Below, piece after piece: positions 25,385-34,633 of a stretch of DNA of 64,000 nt. The position numbers and the translations under genes are program-made. This DNA is from Metallyticus violacea (Eukaryota > Arthropoda > Insecta > Mantodea > Metallyticidae), in contig CM060831.1 in NCBI GenBank assembly GCA_030762175.1, positions 143,643,001 through 143,707,000 of the forward strand. The letters run 5' to 3'. The notes under the pieces were generated by a model. It was not told the DNA's origin. It saw only the letters and a program-made list of their open reading frames with translations, and did not search any database. Positions within the stretch are counted from its first letter, which is position 1. Every line of letters starts with the position of its first letter.

Positions 25385-28300
25385 CGCAATAAACAAGTTG
25401 TAGTAGTTGATAATAAATTTCAGTTAACTCAGTGAATATCTACAACCAGCACAAATGGAGAAAAAATATATCCAAACAAACACTACTGACACAAGTTCCT
25501 TCAGTTTCACGAAAGAATGAATTTTGCAGTGATTTATGTGAAGGCACATATAGCCATAAACAAACTGTGGAATTCATTCAATAATCACAAATTTTGCAGT
25601 TTCTTGGATAAATATTGTTATAATAATGACATTCCTGATAAACCTACCCTGAGAAAAATTTTTCTAGACTGCTTTTACCACACAGCAATTTTAGAAATTT
25701 GGGACCATTTAAAGGATTCTCTCATGTATGGGGTAGTCGTTGAAACTACAGATGCCTGTGGCTGTCATGTGACAAATTTTCTTGTAGGAAAACTATGTGA
25801 AGATGAGCCAGAAAAACCATGCTTGATTGTTTGTACGGTTTAAGAAAAAATTAATCATTCTACTATTTCTTGCTTCGTGAATCATGCACTGAAATTGCTG
25901 TAGCCAGAAGGAGACAATGAACACAAATTTCAGGTTCTGCTTTCAGATGTTGCAACTTACATGTTAAAAACTGCTTTAGCATTATAAATGTTTTTCCCCC
26001 AACTCATTCATATTAGTGTATTGTATATACACTTCACAAAGTAGCATAAGCCATAAGGGAAAGTTTTATGATATGAACACTTTAATATCCTGCACCAAGG
26101 AGATATTTGTTAAAGCCCCATAGCCCCATCCATAGTTAGTACTTACAAAGAAAAACACTCAGACCTCCCATTACCCCCAGAGCCATTACTTGCCCATTGG
26201 TCTGGAATTTCTTCACATCTACAGATGTTATTGGGCAAAATTTGAAAGCACTTAGTAACTCTGGGGAAATTTCTTCTGGAAGCACTATATTTTCACCTTG
26301 AAGATATTTATCCACAGAACACAAAACTTTAATATTCCTTAATACATTATTCATACTCATACTCTAAACTTCATTGAGAATTGATAAAGATTCATGCAAA
26401 GACAAACCAGATTTTTCAATTTTTTTTTTGTGGCTTCAACTATAAAGTTGAAATGTGCCTTGATTACAGTCACATCTCTTTGCAAATACTCACTGTTCTG
26501 AGAATGTTGAATTGACAAAGCATCAGTTCAATTCAATGTATTCTTTAACAGCATTGAAATTATAGAGTATATTTGAAAGGTTTTGACAACATAAATGCAT
26601 ATATTTTAGATATTGTTAGTGCATACAAATACATGACTAGTGATTATCTAAGGGAGGTACATGTTTGTTACAGGGCTACTCCACATGTAGTGATAAGTGT
26701 AGCCAGATATATATTGTGAGTTTTTAAAGAAATGATATTCTTTCAGGGTTCATGTAACATCAATCATAAATTTGGGTTGCAGAATTTAAAACATAATGCT
26801 GTATAACCTAAACTTAGGTATTCATTTTTTGCACTAAACTCCATTCACTTATGTAAGTGAATAAGGTTATATTGCCACTCCATTGTCAACAGCTTTGTAA
26901 GTACAATATGATGCTGTATATGACAAGGCATTTTGAAGGCTTAACAAGTTGGGCTTAAATATATCTCAGTCATCTTGAATATTTCATATGAAATGTTTTT
27001 CACATTGTACATCATGTTTTGGAATGAGAAAACTATTTACTAAATGCCTGAACACTGATAGAAATTACTCATGAAGAGAAATTTCCAGCTTTTAGAAACA
27101 AGATAAAAATAAAAATGGAAACTCTATGGTTCTCCTTCTTTATTTAATTAAAAAAAAATTAGCAGAAAAGCCCCTTATTTTTTTAAAAATAGTGTTTAAT
27201 GCCCATGTTTACCAGTTAGTGGACATTGATGATACATGAGATGGAATTACAAATTGGAAAAGGAAATTTGGAAAGGAAGCATTATAGGCTTAAGTTTAGG
27301 GTACCTCCCCAGCATTTGCCATTATTTAGAAGTGAGAAAGGTCATGGCAAAATTTGAACCTCGTGATAATGAGACTTTATCTTAGAGAACTTATGTCACC
27401 AATATCGTGGAAAGGTCCTTGCATAACTTTTTCAGGGCACAGAATTATTATGACAGACAAATTAAAACAAGCCAAAACTTAATGGGAGTGTATTATTCCT
27501 TATTATTAACAAAGCCCAAGGATAAAACTGGGGTTAAAGTCTTAATAATATCTCCATAAATTTATACATCTAAAGAAGTCAGTATTAGGTGACACTATAT
27601 TGACCTCTTTATGTGAATGATCAATCAACTTCTGTTTATAGCTTCAATTAAGTTTACAAGTTCATAAATTTGCCCATTACAAAACAAGGCACCTGCACAC
27701 AAGTATAATAGTGTTGCTAAAGTTGGCATTAAAATCATTGTCAGATTTAGCCCCCTCAGATTATCACCTATTTCCAAAGTTAGAAGGAAAATTGTTAGGA
27801 ATGAAGCAATAATAAGTAAGGTAGAGTAATAATTTCCAAATCAAGATAGTTCTTTAAAAGGCTAAAAGTATCTTGAGGCCAATTGTATAGAGTTAAAACT
27901 GTTATATAGAATAAATAAAATTTTGTTTTAAAATACAGAAACTTTTTAATGTTAGACAAAAATTTATCAGTATTGTCTTATTATCCAGATAGAGTTCTAG
28001 ATATTTGAGACATAGAAATATCATGATAAATAATTTTTTTACGAAGAGTATCTGAAAACACTAATTGTGCACATTCTGTATCAGTTTTTATTCATCTCTT
28101 TCTATGATGATATTTTATGTACCTACATGTACTGCATTGGTTAAGGTAGTTTTTGTAGGAAACTTCTAAAGGGAGCAATTAACATGAACATATACCATTT
28201 AAGTTGCTATTGAGGTCATGAAAAATGATAGATATATTTTTTGTTTGTATATGTTTTGTAAAAGGAACAAGCAATGTTATGATTTATTGTCAAATGTGAA

Positions 28301-29911
28301 GCACTGTTGAAAATGGACATTTTGACCATCTCTGCTCCCACTGGTATTTAATTATCTGCATGTCTTACAAGAGAAATGTCAATGTGATGATGTGAAACAT
28401 TACCTTGTAATTTCTGTCAATTGATGTGTAAGAAAATTTCTACAATTTGACTTGTTACATTTCAGCGTATTGAAAAGACCTGGTTCCAGTTAGTCATAGT
28501 GTAATATTACCATTATTATGATTTTTAACTGTAGGAAAAACATATCATAAATCTGTTAATACTTATGTAAGGTTAGGTTAGATTAGGTGTATTGTTATGA
28601 ACTGTTTGGTGAGGAATAACTATGATAGCATCTGCATATTATTGGCACTTATGCACTGTAACACTAAACAACTTTTACAAGTATATTGATTTGGAGAAGA
28701 CTTTTTTAATTTATTTATTTATTCTGCTAAGATAAGACGATTAGGTCTTCTCTTCTGCTCTGTCAATCTAATTATAATTACATGAAGTTATAGCTATGAT
28801 ATTACAATCACAACATTGACAGTAAAGTTGAAAATACTTGTACACATACAAACCATTGCAAAACATGGTGTAAATAAATAAATGTATGCTAATATATAAA
28901 TATGGACAGTGAAAAATATTAACTTAAGAAGAGCGAAAAATAAGAAAAAAAAAGAACAATAATATATAACAAGCACCACAATGACAATTTATACATATAT
29001 CAACCTACATAAATCATATAATAATATGTGCTGGGATTCAGAACATGTGTTAAGGTTATTAGAGGAAGACGGATTTTAAAAATGAGAAGATTTATGGATA
29101 ATTTTAAAAAATGTGTGAGACAATGAATATTTCTTCTGTCTTTCAGGTGGAACCAATACATCATATTGAAGGAGAGTGTTATATGATGGAGCAAATGCAC
29201 ATCTTTTTTTAGTATGCCTGAAAATATGATACAAATTGCGGAACAGCTTTCATTTTGTAAAGACTAAATTTATAGTGTGTTTGTTTGATTTATATTAGGA
29301 TTGCCAAAGTTATCCAATCCAACAATTAATTACTAGTGGTACCTTTCTAAGCTTTATATGGATGATTTAGCACCCAATTTCATGACATTGTAGTTGAAAT
29401 CGACAACTAATTTTTTGCATATGACTCTTGGCACACCAATTTTGTTGTTGAAATTTCTAGATATGTTTCAGCATTATAACATTATTTCTTTCTTTGTTAG
29501 TTATTTTACTTTTAATTAAATTTTATTTTTTATTACAATTTTACCTTTATTCTACATATTAAGGAAAACTAGTTATTGGGTGCAAATGAGTTGTTATTTT
29601 AGAGAAATACTTAATGCTGTAACTTATACAAGGGATATTCAAGCTAACTGCTTTTGAACTACAAATGCTGTTTTGTGGACAAAGTCTATGATAACAGAAA
29701 GGGTACTTACATCTTTATGATTGTAATAGCTTGCACTGGCAGGATTGCGATGTTGGATCAAGACAGGCATCCTGGAGCCATATCCTTTGCGATGACCTCG
29801 AGGTCCTTTGCCCCGACCTCCTCCACCACCTCTTGCACCCTTGGCCAAATCTGCACTCAGAAGGCAGTATATACATATCCACACCAGTGTAACTCGAAAG
29901 CTTGTTATCAT
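17006..29911 (-). CDS. oig-4: oig-4-like secreted single immunoglobulin-domain protein (complete, paralog B; exons 29711-29911, 22334-22483, 17006-17164)
   Basis: Joining the three coding exons (67 + 50 + 52 codons, both introns phase 0) gives a 169-residue protein. Residues 1-25 are a signal peptide (MITSFRVTLVWICIYCLLSA...). Residues 26-46 are a Gly/Arg-rich linker (RGGGGGRGKGPRGHRKGYG). A short linker ends SYYNHKD. From residue 68 there is one I-set/V-like Ig domain: core Cys in ITFFCMA, Trp in ITWFKDG, and the second Cys in DAGYYECQADNQY. The C-terminus is RGFRTDYVIYTY. There is no transmembrane segment or GPI signal, so it is predicted to be secreted. The GARIVKSSHFELDYMLGRKI start and the DAGYYECQADN-x-Y-x-IDRRGFRTD end are what I recognise as OIG-4-family sequence. 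In C. elegans OIG-4 is a one-Ig-domain protein at neuromuscular synapses; the role here is inferred from that. Introns of about 7.2 and 5.2 kb are full of transposon debris. Confidence 0.85.
17515..17833 (-). mobile_element. tRNA-derived SINE, family C, copy 1
   Basis: Shares its body with 62843-63133 (for example 'gatgaaggtgaa', 'ctgccacaaataccattta'). The tRNA-like head is at the high-coordinate end: on the minus strand it reads GCGAGTGGTTAC (box A-like), then CTGGATTTAATTCC (decayed box B). Lies in the oig-4 intron. Confidence 0.75.
17834..19169 (-). other. intronic DNA, no recognised feature
   Basis: Part of intron 2 of the oig-4-like gene. The open frame at 18272-18565 (+) is hydrophobic and has no family signature. 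Confidence 0.4.
19170..19660 (-). mobile_element. LINE RNase H-domain remnant
   Basis: On the minus strand, from about 19620, the frame reads FSSELNAIKRAFENIK. After one frame change it reads FLTFGDFESALQNTN, corresponding to the RNase H blocks SELxAIxxAL and (L)xDSxSAL of I/R1-type LINEs. The rest toward 19170 is decayed. The catalytic Asp of the DSxSAL block appears as DFESAL. Confidence 0.5.
19690..20068 (-). mobile_element. tRNA-derived SINE, family B, copy 1
   Basis: Homologous to 39430-39802 along its length (shared 'gagacatgg-atgttgaaattaatg', 'gaggcctttt', 'ggaagccatacttaagatt' blocks). The minus-strand head CCTGGTGGTCTAGTGGTAAC matches an internal promoter box A as in tRNA-Glu/Asp. 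Box B is decayed. Confidence 0.8.
20069..21329 (-). other. intronic DNA, nothing recognised
   Basis: Continuation of intron 2. AT-rich, with no exon or named repeat seen. The section 21000-21240 is GC-richer and may be an old insertion. Confidence 0.4.
21330..21660 (+). mobile_element. N-terminal transposase fragment (DUF4817-type), second copy
   Basis: The frame at 21381-21572 contains CLDEQVFMYKYVKTYSYRKV. After a stop it continues with NVARDRILSDKKY. This parallels the DUF4817-type N-terminus (LxEKVFMVxxYxxTxSYRxV...FRxTGSVxDKK). Its leader resembles that of 8470-8910. Confidence 0.55.
21661..22080 (+). mobile_element. tRNA-derived SINE, family D
   Basis: Plus-strand head GTGTCTTAGTGGTAGCATTTG (box A-like) and CCTGGGTTTGATTCCTAG (box B-like) about 35 nt apart. 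A SINE-like body follows with GAGGTTTCC and CTCACCTGAGAAGAC. Inserted directly after the transposase fragment. Confidence 0.65.
22334..22483 (-). CDS. oig-4: oig-4-like exon 2 (first half of Ig domain)
   Basis: Fifty codons between a CTAG acceptor and a GTAAGT donor, phase 0 at both ends. Encodes GARIVKSSHFELDYMLGRKI, then TFFCMAQGYPRPHITWFKDG with the first disulphide Cys and the invariant core Trp, and ends HKYFQ. Confidence 0.9.
23157..23352 (-). mobile_element. tRNA-derived SINE, family E
   Basis: Minus-strand head CCCATGGTCTAGTGTTCAGA (box A) followed by GGATCCCGGGTTTCATTCCC (box B-like). The body ends in an ATGATGATC-rich part near 23190. Confidence 0.7.
23957..24066. mobile_element. 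MITE of the GTACTTAC...foldback family, copy 1
   Basis: About 105 bp from 'gtacttacaaagctgt' to 'gatgaatacctaagtg'. Matches the reverse complement of 26813-26915 and the left part of 39884-40215 ('gacaatggagtgg', 'aaactccattcactta'-like blocks). Confidence 0.75.
24945..25000 (-). mobile_element. SINE fragment
   Basis: Carries 'tttatttatggacgctctt-aacatctcaggtcatcagc', shared with 19785-19840 near the family B SINE. It is the 3'-side module of a SINE without a tRNA head. Confidence 0.45.
25359..25384. repeat. (TG)n microsatellite
   Basis: Thirteen uninterrupted TG units followed by CGC. Confidence 0.95.
25440..26360 (+). mobile_element. hAT-like transposase pseudogene
   Basis: The frame 25517-25843 contains NKLWNSFNNHKFCSFLDKYC, then DIPDKPTLRKIFLDC, VVETTDACG (the first catalytic block of hAT transposases is DETTD/DexTDa) and GKLCEDEPEKPCLI. 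After the stop it continues EKINHSTISCFVNHALKLL and, across further breaks, LLSDVATYMLKTALAL and IFVKAP. This order matches insect hAT-type proteins related to CGGBP1-like transposases. The first catalytic Asp appears replaced (V-E-T-T-D). Confidence 0.75.
26813..26915. mobile_element. MITE of the GTACTTAC...foldback family, copy 2 (inverted)
   Basis: Reverse-complement counterpart of 23957-24066. Begins 'acttaggtattcatttt', contains an internal short palindrome 'cacttatgtaagtg' and ends 'acagctttgtaagtac'. Confidence 0.75.
27165..27390 (-). mobile_element. tRNA-derived SINE, family A, degenerate copy
   Basis: Shares 'gtggacattgatgatacatgagatgg', 'ggaagcatta-aggc', 'ttagggtacctccccagcatttgcc' with the copies at 42999-43295 and 44382-44648. 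The tRNA-like head is heavily decayed. Confidence 0.7.
28708..29210 (-). mobile_element. CR1/Jockey-like LINE 3' fragment
   Basis: The minus frame 29200-29000 reads ITLSFNMMYWFHLKDRRNIH, the same motif as the reverse-transcriptase C-terminal region of the plus-strand LINE at 48541. The 3' end (28710-28790) has 'gacagagcagaagagaag-cctaat' and a (TAAA)n tail that also ends the copy at 51576-51670. Strongly 5'-truncated. Confidence 0.7.
29711..29911 (-). CDS. oig-4: oig-4-like exon 1 (signal peptide and Gly/Arg-rich linker)
   Basis: ATG at 29911-29909, 67 codons, ending at a phase-0 GTAAGT donor (29710-29705). Signal peptide, then the GARGGGGGRGKGPRGHRKG segment, then MPVLIQHRNPASASYYNHKD. An upstream non-coding exon is possible. 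Confidence 0.82.
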
Positions 29912-32900
29912 ACTTAACGTCGAGACTACTTTTTAATACAACACAGCAGTATATTTAGTACTAAAGTTGTAATAATATGTCTGTGGTAACACAATACTTG
30001 CTACTGTCAAATATAATTGTGCCCAAATTCAGCGGCATTGTACAATGTATTAATGATATGCTTCCTCATGTTATGTATATTTGGTTGCGCCAAGTTGCTA
30101 TAGTCAGGTATAATGTGCTGGTCTTGTAGTATGTAGCAAAAATGACCCAACCTGTGGTCAGTTGAATAAAGAAATAAGTGGAAGTCCTCCCCTCTTGTTG
30201 TGCTTCCAATAAAGCTCTGAAGTAATACATGGGTGGAAATGAGAGCTGTCTTCAATTGAATGATTGCTGGTGGTTGCTGGTGTTGAAAGTTTTCTTCTTT
30301 GAACATGGGTGGTGTATGGCTCACCTATAAAATGTTTCAATCTTATAGTAACTTCAAATTTTTTAAAAATTGTTATTATAAAATTTGGTTAGTAGTTTTC
30401 AAGAACTTATGCTGTAAAAAAAGTTCTGGCAGATATTGATACTAGATATCTTTGTTTAGCTGCTTAATATTTAATGAGCACTGGCCTTTCTTTGAAACTT
30501 TTGCTAGTAATATTCATCAGTCTTTATTTATTATGTATAATTTGTCTTTCAAGTAATCTAACCTCTGTTTAAAGAGTTATTTAATTATTCTTGCTGGTCA
30601 AGTACCTTCTGTGAATTTTTGTCTGCAGATAAGAAATTATATGTAATTTATGGCATTCAATGGACCTTAATTGTTTCAAAAAAATAGTCATAATTTGGAA
30701 TTTATTTATTATTTAGTTAATTTTAAAATAGCAAAGCCCTATTTTGCCTGAATGTTAGAGATAAACAACTGCTTATTAACAGGTAAATTAACACTACAAT
30801 TAACATATATAAAAAATATAATTAAAAAAAAAGCACAGATACAATATAATTATTTATGAATGTAACAACAATAGTAATTCAGTGAAATTTTTCACTGAAA
30901 ATCACTAGGTAGAATTTTTATTACACGCTGTTTAGAAATGCATTTATTAATTATTACCATTTACATCTATAGTTTTTTTGTTGCGGTTAGTTACTTTATG
31001 GAAATGCCTGTAGCAAGGAGTTGATGAGAATTTTTCAAGCTACTGCATGTATGTTATGTCCTTCTTGCTGTGCATAGACAAATGAAATGATTGACAGCTC
31101 GAATCAGTGCTTAGTTCAGTAATGTCAGGAAGACAGATTGTTTTGCCTTTATCTAAATGAGCCTGTTCCCTGACAACTAGCGCCTCATTGTATTGTGGAG
31201 GCTATTATTAAGTACTTCAATTGCTTTACGGCTTCACCAGTTGAGTCCTGACTCTCTGGCTTTGGCCTCATTCCCCCCTAACATGCCTTACTTTTGGAGC
31301 TTGACTTGCAAATATTTTAGCAAAACTATATTCATACTTGAATGCACACAGGCAAGGTTAAATATCAATAAAATGAACATTTTAAATTAGTTACTGTTTC
31401 CTTAACAGCTGTCATATATGATGCAATTGTTTGCAATTAATATTCTGATACATTATGTTCAGATATATTTTGAAATGCTTAAAGAAATATAAAATGTTAC
31501 ATTATTTTTACACATATACCTGGTGGGCCTTCTCATCTTGCATATTTGTAACCAGACTAACCTGCATTTTACAGTTTATTGGAAGTGCATGTGCTCTCAA
31601 GTGACCTGCTGTTTACCATAATCTATCATGTACATATTGCTTCAGAATTACTCCTATTTTTTGTCTTTCTTTTGTATGTAAGAATATCTACAAAGAGTAA
31701 AATATCATTCCGTGCCTTATGTTTGTCATTTCACATTAATGTAAAGTTATTTGCATTTAATTAGGTTCAATAAATTCTTATAGTAATTTTGATTTTATTG
31801 ACATTTACATAATTATAATTTTTTACATTAATAAATATAACAGAATAAGAATTATTTTTCTCTTCTGTGCCAGAAAACAAATTGAAAAAAAGAAAGCAGT
31901 ATTTGAATCCTGGATCTTCACTGCTAAAGCCCAGTGCGCAATGCAACATGGGTCAAAACATGTGGAAAGGCACATTTGGCCGAAATTGATAACCCATTCT
32001 GCAGGTTGAGACCCCCTCGCATAAATATAGAAATCGGTGTAATGTGAAATGCGTAGAGAAATAAAAACTTTATAACTATTTATTGTAAATTTATAATGTA
32101 TAGAAATGAATAGAAAAACAAAGAATAGCATTAAAATTGATTACTTATGATGGAATTGAAAGTAGTTGATGTTAGCTATTGTATCTGTGTTCAATAGGTT
32201 GGTTGTTTGATTTCCAATGATCACATTTGAGACATTAACTCATTTTGTGTCTTGCAACCCAGTTAGGGTTACAGATGATTTTCATAAAAATTAGGAAAAT
32301 TCGTTCACCTTTTGCAAAAAATAAGGAAAACTTTGTTGTTAATACATCAGAATCTTAGAGATGGTTGAGCTCAATATTCTTTTCACAAATCCAGCACATG
32401 GGCCAATCTTGAAAATAATCAGGAACTCAAAAATAAATGGTTTTGGTAGAAATAAAATATGAAGGAAAAGTACAAAGGAAGTTATTATATGTGATTAACT
32501 ATCAATTATAGAATACAAAAACAACTGGATAGTTTTCATTGTTATTAATTATCCATTATAGAATGCAAAAACAACTGGATAGTTTTCATTGTTATAAAAG
32601 TTACATACCAAGATATATTTTTTAATTATTCAGTATAATATTTTTCACTATTATTGCAATATTCAGCATATATGGACAGCCAGTTATCTTCCAGAACATA
32701 ATTGATCTATGAATATTATTTACATTTCATTTAACGATAGTTTTATCTGTGTATTTCATATTAGAACCTTTTAGAAAGTAATAAATGTAATAGGATTGAA
32801 AATCAGTCTGTGCCATTTAAGGAAAACCCTATACACTCATGTAATCATGACACTACTTGCAAAGATTACAAGTTATTTTGAATTTACTTTTAGTGCTAAT

Positions 32901-32939
32901 GTTTCTTTAGTTCCTTAATCAGAGAAGAATAGGTTTTGC
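29912..32939. other. upstream of oig-4-like gene; no supported gene
   Basis: Should contain the 5' UTR and promoter of the minus-strand oig-4-like gene. The minus open frame 30324-30007 (105 aa, Thr/His-rich start) lies just upstream and is somewhat GC-richer than its surroundings. It has no recognisable domain and may be 5' UTR or repeat. A Plod exon encoding the residues just before GVWNVPY was looked for here and not found. Confidence 0.4.
32497..32599. repeat. 50-bp tandem duplication
   Basis: Two nearly identical copies starting at 'atcaattata' (32501) and 'atccattata' (32551), each continuing 'gaat-caaaaacaactggat' and 'agttttcattgttat'. Confidence 0.9.
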
Positions 32940-33440
32940 ATGGATGCACACAGGGGTGTTATTTTTAAAAGGACTAGATAAATTGTAAAGAAGGATGCAT
33001 TATGTGTGGGAAAGTGGAAAGTTGGTTCCATTGTTTAAGTGAATGTGAAATGGTAAAAAGATGGAGTTATAGTATCTGGGATGGAAAATGGGACAAATTA
33101 CAACAAGAAATAGTGACAACAAAAATGTTATCAGACACAACATTAGAGAAAATTAATAAGATAGGGGAATTTTTAGGAAAAGTAAGGGATAAGTGGAGAA
33201 GAGGTTTAAAGAAGGAGCTTGAGAGCACATGCAGTGAAGAAAATTAGTAATTCATTTTAGGGTCCTTTACCATACATATAACCTGGTGGTTGGGATATGG
33301 GAGGACCTTAGTTTTTGTGCTACTGATCTTTTGGAGATTTTGTATGTTTATGTAAATTGTATTATGTAAATTAAATAGTATAATTTTGTAAACTTGAATT
33401 TGTAATGTTGAATATTGAATAAATTCATTAATTCATTCGT
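32940..33440 (+). mobile_element. LINE 3' fragment with C-terminal zinc-knuckle-like motif
   Basis: The frame 33002-33247 starts MCGKVESWFHCLSECEMVKR, a C-x(n)-H-x(4)-C motif typical of LINE ORF2 C-termini and parallel to [17 protein letters not shown] at 50310-50260 (-). A 3' UTR follows and ends in ATTCATTAATTCATTCGTTC-type tail repeats. 5'-truncated. It sits about 200 bp before the first Plod exon in the window. Confidence 0.65.
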
Positions 33441-33647
33441 TCATCCTTAATCAGATTTAGAGACCTCAGAGTTCGTTTCCATTTCTGCATCAGAGATGGA
33501 GAATGGAAAATAGAACTCCCTGTGCAAATTAAAATGCTCAGACTATTTCTTTTTAGAAGAAACTGGTTAGCATGTATAAGATAGCTTTTATGATATCAAT
33601 TAATTATGAAAACTCTTGAAACCTTATTTACTGTTATTTGTTCGCAG

Positions 33648-33786
33648 GGGAGTGTGGAATGTTCCTTATGTAACAGCATGTTATTTAGTTAATGCGTCGC
33701 TAATACGTCATCCTGAAACAAAGCCATCATATAAACATGAGAAGTTTGATCCAGATATGGCTTTCTGTACAGATATGAGAGAGAAG
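33648..33786 (+). CDS. Plod: Plod exon (GVWNVPY...[13 protein letters not shown])
   Basis: Acceptor TTCGCAG ends at 33647, donor GTAATG starts at 33787. The first base completes a codon split with the missing upstream exon (phase 2 start); then 46 codons. [18 protein letters not shown] and [11 protein letters not shown] are PLOD signatures. Confidence 0.92.
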
Positions 33787-34579
33787 GTAATGTTTTGTGT
33801 AATGTCTATTTTATATTATAGAGAAAGAAAAAACAGAATAGAGTAGGAGTAGTGTATTATTTCTCATGCATCAACATACAGATTTTTGTAACAAAATGAA
33901 CTCAAATAAAAAAAACATTACTTTTAAATATAACAATTAAGAACAGTGCCTTCGGCAATTCCAGAAGGCACTAACTCCAATCAAAATTTATTCCAATTTG
34001 ATTGACTCAGCCCCCAGTCCCCGGTTCATCTGCAGCTACCTACTGGAATATCCAGGGGACCGGGCTCTGACCCAACCAAAAACAAAACACAACATTAATA
34101 CATTTATACATTCAATACAATATTAAATCTACAATACTAAACCTCCCCCCCCCTTTTTTTTAAGTTATACCCATTCGGCAAAATTTCCACCCTTGAGAGT
34201 TGCTTATTCCTTAGGATCTTATACACACTAACAAGAATAGAGTAGAAAAATTAATAACTTGGCAATAAAGTAGAGGAAATCGTAGATGAGATTGAAACTT
34301 GTTGTTAACAGAAAAATAGATAATACGCATCACAATCTAGTAGTGTGCAAATAAGCTGAATAAAATGATTAGCAAATAAAATATTACAAAAAACTGAAGA
34401 ATTTCAGTAATAGAATTTAAATTTAGGAAATTTTGAATGAGATTGAAACTATGTTAACAGAAAAGTAAATAATATAAATAAGCTGGGTGCAAATAAGCTG
34501 AATAAAGTGATACCAAATAAAATATTACAAAAAACTGAAGAATTTCAGTAATAGCTGGTGAAATAATAATAATAATAAC

Positions 34580-34633
<54 letters not shown>

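Larger units (their letters stand above)
22484..29710 (-). other. intron 1 of the oig-4-like gene
   Basis: About 7.2 kb of AT-rich DNA holding a SINE, two MITE copies, a hAT relic, a degenerate family A SINE and a LINE 3' fragment (listed separately). Stretches between these, such as 22500-23150, 24070-24940 and 27400-28700, show nothing recognisable. Confidence 0.7.

Noticed and set aside
25517..25843. 108-codon plus-strand frame as a host gene
   Set aside because: It matches hAT transposase blocks that continue through stops downstream, so it is a pseudogene fragment.
26136..26360. 74-codon minus-strand frame
   Set aside because: Antisense shadow of the decayed hAT sequence; the plus-strand reading matches transposase.
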